A DNA stretch of 5,972 nt from QEXZ01 sp034660015 (GTDB lineage: Archaea > Halobacteriota > Syntropharchaeia > Alkanophagales > Methanospirareceae), in assembly GCA_034660015.1 (NCBI GenBank), contig JAYEII010000121.1, forward strand, positions 1-5,972, given 5' to 3'. A program made the translations under genes and the position numbers. Under the pieces are notes generated by a model. That model saw only the letters and a list, made by a program, of their open reading frames with translations. It was not told the DNA's origin and did not search any database. This document shows positions 1 through 4,301 of the stretch, one piece after another; the stretch's first letter is position 1; every line of letters starts with the position of its first letter.

Positions 1-34
1 AGCTCAGCCAATGCCCTTCTCATCTTCTTGTAAG

Positions 35-343
35 TTAAGAACCTTTCAATTGATGATTTAAGTCATTTAAAAGCTTCTTTGCTTCTTCCAATGTCTCTGT
101 TATCCCCAGAAGTATGCCTCTACCCACTACGATATACACATCCTTCCCGATGAACTCTGAACAACTGTCACAGAATAGTTCTTCTTTTACAATCCTCATC
201 TCCTCTGCATGACCAACACAATCCTTCACGTGGAAACCCTCCAGTAAATTCTCAAATGCCTTTGTCTGCGTAGAATATATCTTTCCCTGACATTTTGGGC
301 ACGTATATGCTTTATCAAAGTAAATGGTGTCAAACATCCCCAT
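35..343 (-). CDS. Small cysteine-pair (putative zinc-ribbon) protein, 102 aa
   Basis: Function unknown. The N-terminus MGMFDTIYF is followed by Cys-Pro-Lys-Cys (residues 15-18), a lone Cys42, and Cys-Asp-Ser-Cys (58-61). Two CxxC knuckles about 40 residues apart look like a zinc-ribbon or rubredoxin-like metal site, with Cys42 and His45 nearby. The residues Gln-Thr-Lys (27-29) after the first knuckle and the short hydrophobic strand VYIVVGRGILLGI (69-81) recall a family of small GMFD-starting, QTK-containing proteins seen in archaea, bacteria and phages; this is recognition from memory, not a search. The C-terminus is a charged helix. There is no signal peptide or membrane segment. The start is ATG at 343, supported by a GGTGA motif 9 nt upstream; Met3 is an alternative. 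A TATA-like box lies upstream, so it is probably transcribed separately from the nucleotidyltransferase gene 74 nt upstream. Coding status is likely; function is not assigned. Confidence 0.75.
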   Translation of the reverse strand: MGMFDTIYFDKAYTCPKCQGKIYSTQTKAFENLLEGFHVKDCVGHAEEMRIVKEELFCDSCSEFIGKDVYIVVGRGILLGITETLEEAKKLLNDLNHQLKGS

Positions 344-383
344 ACGCTCTTTTCACCCCTTTCTCTCTTTATTGTCTTTACAG

Positions 384-403
384 TTAAATTATAATTTTTA
401 AAG
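384..403 (-). promoter_or_regulatory. TATA-like promoter element for the cysteine-pair protein
   Basis: The 74-nt gap between the two minus-strand genes is very AT-rich here. On the minus strand it reads CTTTAAAAATTATAATTTAA. Its distance to the ATG at 343 (about 40-60 nt) would give a short leader containing the GGTGA ribosome binding site. This is inferred from composition and spacing only. Confidence 0.35.
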
Positions 404-417
404 AAGTTTTTGCACTT

Positions 418-960
418 TCAATATAAATTCTCGAGTTCCTCCGCTATCTCCTTTAACCCAATTTTCCTCGCAAGTCTCACCCCATCAAACTCGAATTCAC
501 CAATGCTTCCCGATTTCAACAATTTCTCGAAAATCAACGCCACCAAATAGTTCTTCCTGTCCCTTTGCTCATATCTCTTCTTCTTTATCTCTACATTCGT
601 GAAATCCGCCTCTCTAACTCTTATTTCTGGTAGTTTCTTCAAAATCTCGTCTTTATCTCCATAAACAGGCAAGGAGAGCTGGATTGATTTGAATAGTATG
701 CTCGGAACAAGTCCAGTTGGCATTTCCTCATGCTTCTTGTAAGTTAACCATTCCCTTCCGAGTGTAAGCACTGAAATTCTTCCTTCGTGAAACAGCATAG
801 GCTTCTCTTCTCTATCCGCTATCACAACTACATCCACATCTCTCCCTTCGCGAACTGCTGAACTGCCTACTACACCTGCATATAAAATATCAAAAGGCAA
901 ATTCCAGACGACTCTCTTTATCTCTTCATCCTGTAAAAGTCCTTTGCCTTTCACACCCAT
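418..960 (-). CDS. Nucleotidyltransferase-fold (Pol beta/MNT superfamily) protein
   Basis: The core is a strand ending in GVVGSSAVREG followed by Arg-Asp-Val-Asp-Val-Val-Val. This is the GS...DxD signature of the nucleotidyltransferase superfamily, which places two metal-binding aspartates. The rest is alpha/beta, with a Lys/Arg-rich helix (about 20 residues in the last third) and a Leu/Glu-rich C-terminal helix. Known members transfer NMP groups to proteins, RNA or small molecules, or act as antitoxins beside HEPN proteins; no HEPN gene is visible here. The next strand, where a third Asp often sits, reads RISVLTL with no acidic residue. The frame stays open up to a GTG at 1044, but that start has no ribosome binding site and overlaps the upstream gene by 32 nt. 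An AGAGGTGAG motif (969-961) touches the ATG at 960 and lies 7 nt before a GTG at 954, so the true start is 960 or, by spacing, 954. Substrate unknown. Confidence 0.75.
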   Translation of the reverse strand: MGVKGKGLLQDEEIKRVVWNLPFDILYAGVVGSSAVREGRDVDVVVIADREEKPMLFHEGRISVLTLGREWLTYKKHEEMPTGLVPSILFKSIQLSLPVYGDKDEILKKLPEIRVREADFTNVEIKKKRYEQRDRKNYLVALIFEKLLKSGSIGEFEFDGVRLARKIGLKEIAEELENLY

Positions 961-1016
961 CTCACCTCTGAATCCATCCGATAAATTGGATTTATTCCAT
1001 AACTCCTGCTTTTCAT
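951..1016 (-). CDS. Possible 21-codon leader or coupling ORF between two genes
   Basis: The ATG at 1016 overlaps the TGA stop of the upstream 169-aa gene as ATGA, and is preceded by a strong AAGGAGGAGC ribosome binding site lying inside that gene's last codons. The ORF runs 21 sense codons (starts MKSRSYGINP, ends SEVRWV) and stops at a TGA that overlaps, as GTGA, the GTG at 954, one of two plausible starts of the nucleotidyltransferase. It could be a translated coupling peptide, or chance plus a sequencing frameshift in the nucleotidyltransferase N-terminus. No homologous family is recognised. The overlaps and the ribosome binding site are directly visible; the role is inference. Confidence 0.3.
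   Translation of the reverse strand: MKSRSYGINPIYRMDSEVRWV
961..969 (-). promoter_or_regulatory. Ribosome binding site deciding the nucleotidyltransferase start
   Basis: The minus strand reads AGAGGTGAG here, complementary to the archaeal 16S 3' end. It abuts the ATG at 960 and sits 7 nt before the GTG at 954. Normal archaeal spacing favours GTG 954, while ATG 960 would be unusually close. The far-upstream GTG at 1044 has no such motif. Confidence 0.5.
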
Positions 1017-1522
1017 CGCTCCTCCTTCTCCGCGATGTACGCACCTATTGCATGTAATTCTGCCCCTAATTGGGAAGCAAATCGTTCAATATCCGAGGCG
1101 TCCACCCAGAAATAAAGCCCTGGCCCATATCCTCCATAAAAGCGACTCACTTGATTAGGAAAGTCAATCCATACATCTACATCAAATACACTGGAGCTTT
1201 CGCTCAGATAGCGAATGACCAGCCCGAAATCCGGCTCAATAGGATCAAATGCCACCTCCTCCTTACTGCCATCCGCTAATTGCTGAAGCTCTTCGATCAG
1301 TCGCTTTATGTCCTCAAGAACGAGCGTGGTCTCTTTCGCACTTTTATAAAGAACATTGTCTCCTACTCGCAAGTCCATGCGATATTTAACCCACAAGGTA
1401 TAGGGTTCTCCCGAGGGCACGGTCTTTATATCAGTAGCCTCCTTAGGGCTATATCGCTCCCAATCCAGAAGCTTTAATTCAAATGCACACGGGTATTCTG
1501 CATCATGCGTCAAGGTCGCCAT
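1013..1522 (-). CDS. Hypothetical protein, 169 aa, faintly WapI-immunity-like
   Basis: Function unknown. The protein is soluble, acidic and aromatic-rich, with no signal peptide or membrane segment. It alternates predicted beta strands (for example residues 42-50 and 65-70) with a helix at about 70-82, then an Ile-Glu-Pro-Asp-Phe-Gly turn (96-101) followed by strands. Next come a glycine/tyrosine loop (129-138), the strand LYFWVDASD and a helix DIERFASQLG. The order helix, EP-x-hydrophobic strand, FxVD strand and final helix recalls WapI-type immunity or DUF proteins, but this is a weak memory-based resemblance and no toxin gene is present. The start is ATG at 1522, with only a weak GATGAG purine stretch before it; a TATATAA box lies about 40 nt upstream. 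Its last codons carry the ribosome binding site for a short ORF, and it is probably co-transcribed with the nucleotidyltransferase downstream. Confidence 0.65.
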   Translation of the reverse strand: MATLTHDAEYPCAFELKLLDWERYSPKEATDIKTVPSGEPYTLWVKYRMDLRVGDNVLYKSAKETTLVLEDIKRLIEELQQLADGSKEEVAFDPIEPDFGLVIRYLSESSSVFDVDVWIDFPNQVSRFYGGYGPGLYFWVDASDIERFASQLGAELHAIGAYIAEKEER

Positions 1523-1555
1523 TTTCTCATCTATCTATTACAACTTGACTTTCGC

Positions 1556-1570
1556 CGTTATATAACATAA
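1556..1570 (-). promoter_or_regulatory. TATA box for the leftward genes
   Basis: The self-complementary TTATATAA lies at 1558-1565, read on the minus strand as TTTATGTTATATAACG. It is centred about 40 nt upstream of the ATG at 1522, so transcription starting roughly 25 nt downstream would leave a leader of about 15 nt. That fits an archaeal promoter and the weak ribosome binding site of the gene. Inference from motif and position. Confidence 0.45.
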
Positions 1571-1635
1571 AGTGTTTATTCACTACACCCCTTTCTCCAC
1601 TCACAACGGCACCATCTAAAAATCCTGCGATTTAT

Positions 1636-1730
1636 CACTGCGGGAAACGCAGAGTACGCAGAGTTTTAAGATTGTTCAACCATTGTTTGATTTTTCTGAT
1701 TCCTTTGCGTTCGTTGTGTGCTCTGCGGCG
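1636..1730. repeat. Degenerate inverted repeat built of 9-nt GCAGAG units
   Basis: Two 28-nt arms (1636-1663 and 1703-1730) are imperfect reverse complements, matching at 17 of 28 positions by hand alignment, around a 39-nt T-rich spacer. The left arm contains the tandem 9-mers AACGCAGAG and TACGCAGAG; the right arm contains the complementary TTTGCGTTC and CTCTGCGGCG. The word pattern (CGCAGAG...CTCTGCG) resembles interspersed intergenic repeats seen in many environmental archaeal and bacterial genomes. It is not within a gene and has no transposase. Confidence 0.6.
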
Positions 1731-1789
1731 AAATTTAAGGATTTATCAATTTTTCATGTGAAAAAGCGAAAAATAAGTCTATACGAAAA

Positions 1790-1813
1790 GTGAATATCTA
1801 TAAGTATATTCGC
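1790..1813 (+). promoter_or_regulatory. Palindrome overlapping the likely TATA box of the redox operon
   Basis: GTGAATAT (1790-1797) and ATATTCGC (1806-1813) are inverted copies with one mismatch around the 8-nt spacer CTATAAGT. The spacer and right arm form the best TATA-like sequence (TATAAGTATA) upstream of the nuoE-like start at 1869. A transcription start about 25 nt downstream would leave a leader of roughly 35 nt. A dimeric repressor bound here would block TBP access, so this is a candidate operator. Inferred from sequence only. Confidence 0.4.
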
Positions 1814-1868
1814 TATTGGCGAAAGTCAAGGATACAGTTTAAAGAGAAAGATAATTGAAAAGAGCAGA

Positions 1869-2342
1869 ATGGTAGAAATAGACATGAAGATGCAGATGAA
1901 GCGGGTGGATGAGATAATAGAGAGATATAAGGGAGAAGAAGGAGTTTTAATTCAGTTGCTGCTGGATATACAAAGCGAGTTCAATTGGATTCCCCGTGGA
2001 GTGATTGCACGGATAAGCGAGACGATGCGGATACCAACGAGTCAGATATACCGAATAGCAAGTTTCTACAAGGCGATGAGCCTGAATCCTGTTGGTCGTC
2101 ATATAATACAGGTGTGTCTGGGTACTGCCTGCCAGGTGCGTGGTGCACCGAAGATTTTGGACCGGGTGGAAAAGAACTTGAAGATAAAAGAGGGGAATAC
2201 GACGTCAGACATGCGATTTAGTTTGAGGAGGGTGAATTGCCTTGGTTGCTGTGCCATGGGACCAGTGGTAGTAGTAGATGGGAATTATCACGGCAAGATA
2301 ACCCCAGCAATGGTAGAAGAAATTTTAGAGAAATACGAGTAG
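1869..2342 (+). CDS. nuoE: NuoE/HydC/HndA-like [2Fe-2S] subunit, 157 aa
   Basis: This is a 24-kDa-type thioredoxin-fold subunit carrying one [2Fe-2S] cluster (N1a type) that partners the FMN- and NAD(P)H-binding subunit. An N-terminal helical region has the family pattern IIERYKGEEGVLIQLLLDIQ (16-35), followed by the PTSQIYRIASFYKAMSL helix. The cluster ligands are Cys83 and Cys88 (CLGTAC) and Cys124 and Cys128 (CLGCC), the standard C-x4-C...C-x3-C arrangement. Length is typical of the family. The start at 1869 has no strong ribosome binding site; Met6, Met8 and Met10 are possible starts, and family similarity begins near residue 13. It is the first gene of a three-gene operon, 18 nt before the NuoF-like gene. 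In complex I and in NAD-dependent hydrogenases or formate dehydrogenases this subunit sits beside FMN as a side electron store. Cytoplasmic. The symbol is by homology; no complex I is encoded nearby. Confidence 0.93.
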   Translation: MVEIDMKMQMKRVDEIIERYKGEEGVLIQLLLDIQSEFNWIPRGVIARISETMRIPTSQIYRIASFYKAMSLNPVGRHIIQVCLGTACQVRGAPKILDRVEKNLKIKEGNTTSDMRFSLRRVNCLGCCAMGPVVVVDGNYHGKITPAMVEEILEKYE

Positions 2343-2360
2343 AGTAAGGGAGGGGAGGAA

Positions 2361-4301
2361 ATGCCAAGATTAAACTCGAAAGAGGACTTGAAGGTGCTGA
2401 GAAGAAAGATTGTAGGTCTGCGAGACTTGAATAAGCCTTACATTACGCTCTGTTCCGGAACCGCCTGTCATGCCACGGGTAGTGATGCGGTTGCTGCGGC
2501 AATACAGAAGGAATTGGAGAAGCAAGGTTTAACGGAAGAGGTAGGCGTACGGAGGACAGGTTGTCATGGCTTTTGTGAGCGGGGACCTATCATTATCATT
2601 TATCCTGAGGAGATATGCTATCTCAATGTAACGCCCGAAGATGTGCCAGAGATTATCTCAAAGACCATAGAAGGAAAGGAGATTATTGAGCGGTTGCTTT
2701 ACGCTGATCCCAACACGGGAGAGCGAGTGGTTCATGAGCAGGATATTCCATTTTACAAATATCAAACCCGGCTTGTTTTTAGCGGTAACCTGTGGGTTGA
2801 CCCGACAAATATAGAAGATTACATCGCGCTTGGTGGATATCGAGCGTTAGCTAAAGCATTGCATGAGATGACGCCAGAGGAAGTGCTGGAAGAAGTGAAG
2901 CGTGCAAACTTGCGGGGTAGGGGCGGCGGTGGTTTTCCCGCTGGACGGAAATGGGAGACCACCCGGGATGCTTCCGGCGAACCCAAATATGTGATAGTCA
3001 ATTGTGATGAAGGCGACCCGGGAGCCTATATGGACAGGTCAATAATGGAAGGAAATCCACACAGGGTTCTTGAGGGTTTAACTATCGCTGCTTATGCCAT
3101 CGGTGCTACCCAGGGATTCGTTTACGTACGCCAGGAGTATCCACTGGCGGTAAAGAATCTGGGAATTGCGCTTAAACAAGCGCGGGAATACGGTTTCCTC
3201 GGTACTGACATACTGGGCTCGGGATTCGACTTCGATGTGAAGGTGCATAGAGGTGCAGGAGCGTTTATTTCCGGTGAGTCCAGCGCTTTGATGAATGCGA
3301 TAGAAGGGAAAGTAGGCGAGCCAAGACCTAAATACGTTCATACTTCAGAAGCGGGCATCTGGGATAAACCGAGCAATTTGAATAACGTGGAGACGCTGGC
3401 AAATGTGCCGCTGATAATAGAAAAAGGTGCTGATTGGTTCGGCTCGATTGGAACGGAAGGCAGTAAAGGAACGAAGATTTTCTCGCTCGTGGGTAAGGTA
3501 AACAATACGGGCTTAGTGGAAGTGCCAATGGGAACGACGCTGCGCGACATCATATATAAAATAGGCGGGGGGATTCGGGGCGGTAAGAGATTCAAAGGTG
3601 TGCAAACAGGCGGACCCTCGGGTGGAATAATTCCAGAGCAATATCTTGATTCGCCGGTGGATTTCGATGAACTCACGAAGTTGGGTTCGATGATGGGCTC
3701 TGGTGGCATGATTGTTATAGACGAGGACACATGCATCGTGGATTTAGCACGCTACTTCGTGGATTTCCTCTGTGATGAATCGTGTGGCAAGTGCGTGCCC
3801 TGCCGCGAGGGCTTAAAGCGTATGCGTGAGATATTGGAGGACATAGTTGCAGGAAGAGGAAAAGAAGGTGATATTGAGCTGCTGGAAGAAATAGCGGTGG
3901 TGATGAAAAAGGCATCACTGTGCGCGTTGGGAACGACAGCCGCTAATCCTGCTCTGAGCACCATCCGGTACTTTAGAGACGAATATGAAGCGCATATAAA
4001 GGAGAAAAGATGCCCTGCACTGGTTTGTAAGGACTTGATTTCATATTATATAGACCCAGAGAAGTGCATAGCTTGTTTGAAGTGTCTGAAGAATTGTCCT
4101 GAGGGTGCAATAGAGGGAGAGAAAAGAGTAATACACGTGATAGAGCAATCGAAATGTGTAAAGTGCGGGATTTGCTATGACGTTTGTCCACCTAAAGTCG
4201 GAGCAGTGATGAAAATATCAGGCAAACCTGTTCCTCCATCGTTACCCGAAGCGGAGAGGGCGATAAGAAAAGGAAAGAAAAAGGGAGGGGGAAGTGATTA
4301 A
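2361..4301 (+). CDS. nuoF: NuoF/HydB/HndC-like NAD(P)H- and FMN-binding subunit, 646 aa
   Basis: This is the NAD(P)H-oxidising or -reducing flavoprotein of the complex, with four parts. (1) Residues 24-100 are a thioredoxin-like [2Fe-2S] domain with Cys31, Cys36, Cys68 and Cys72. (2) Residues about 130-440 are the FMN/nucleotide core, with GRGGGGFPAG (186-195), NCDEGDPGAYMDR (214-226) and GAGAFISGESSAL (298-310). (3) The SLBB/N3 region has ESCGKCVPC, i.e. Cys475, Cys478, Cys481 plus Cys521. (4) The C-terminus is a two-cluster ferredoxin: Cys569/572/575/579 and Cys599/602/605/609. Complex I NuoF lacks parts 1 and 4, so the layout matches the HydB/HndC/soluble FdhB type, as does Asp219, where complex I has Glu. 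Cys471, His545, Cys551 and Cys556 could form the zinc site reported for HydB. Odd: the usual CGEET reads SGESS, so the Glu equivalent to E. coli NuoF Glu183 is Ser307. A strong GGAGG site precedes the ATG. The 3' end overlaps the next gene by 8 nt. Confidence 0.95.
   Translation: MPRLNSKEDLKVLRRKIVGLRDLNKPYITLCSGTACHATGSDAVAAAIQKELEKQGLTEEVGVRRTGCHGFCERGPIIIIYPEEICYLNVTPEDVPEIISKTIEGKEIIERLLYADPNTGERVVHEQDIPFYKYQTRLVFSGNLWVDPTNIEDYIALGGYRALAKALHEMTPEEVLEEVKRANLRGRGGGGFPAGRKWETTRDASGEPKYVIVNCDEGDPGAYMDRSIMEGNPHRVLEGLTIAAYAIGATQGFVYVRQEYPLAVKNLGIALKQAREYGFLGTDILGSGFDFDVKVHRGAGAFISGESSALMNAIEGKVGEPRPKYVHTSEAGIWDKPSNLNNVETLANVPLIIEKGADWFGSIGTEGSKGTKIFSLVGKVNNTGLVEVPMGTTLRDIIYKIGGGIRGGKRFKGVQTGGPSGGIIPEQYLDSPVDFDELTKLGSMMGSGGMIVIDEDTCIVDLARYFVDFLCDESCGKCVPCREGLKRMREILEDIVAGRGKEGDIELLEEIAVVMKKASLCALGTTAANPALSTIRYFRDEYEAHIKEKRCPALVCKDLISYYIDPEKCIACLKCLKNCPEGAIEGEKRVIHVIEQSKCVKCGICYDVCPPKVGAVMKISGKPVPPSLPEAERAIRKGKKKGGGSD
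4281..4293 (+). promoter_or_regulatory. Ribosome binding site supporting the GTG start of the fusion gene
   Basis: AAGGGAGGGGGAA lies directly before GTG 4294, inside the end of the nuoF-like gene. It supports GTG 4294 over the in-frame GTG at 4303, and the 8-nt overlap with the upstream stop suggests translational coupling and equal subunit supply. Confidence 0.55.

Larger units (their letters stand above)
1523..1868. other. Divergent intergenic region, 346 bp
   Basis: No credible gene is seen on either strand. From left to right it holds the TATA box of the leftward genes (near 1560), a degenerate inverted repeat (1636-1730), an A-rich stretch (1757-1790) with GCGAAAA-type words, a palindrome over a TATA-like sequence (1790-1813), and a purine-rich leader before the ATG at 1869. 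It separates two divergent transcription units. Confidence 0.7.

Noticed and set aside
1..23. Minus-strand ATG (23-21) opening a frame that reads MRRALAE and runs off the left edge
   Set aside because: It lies 11 nt after the stop of the cysteine-pair gene, as an operon neighbour might, but has no clear ribosome binding site and only seven codons; not enough to call a gene.
961..1044. Upstream extension of the nucleotidyltransferase to a GTG at 1044
   Set aside because: No ribosome binding site precedes it, it overlaps the upstream gene by 32 nt, and the added Arg-rich residues look like out-of-frame reading of that gene's end.
1070..1477. Two plus-strand open frames of 69 and 65 codons opposite the 169-aa gene
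   Set aside because: They lie antisense to a better-supported gene, lack ribosome binding sites and show no recognisable domain.
1636..1730. CRISPR array or IS-element end
   Set aside because: Only one inverted pair with short decayed 9-nt units; no regular direct repeats with unique spacers, no transposase and no target duplication.
3338..3736. 132-codon minus-strand open frame inside the nuoF-like gene
   Set aside because: Its Pro/Ser-rich translation is typical of the complement of a Gly-rich coding region; the plus-strand gene has full domain support.
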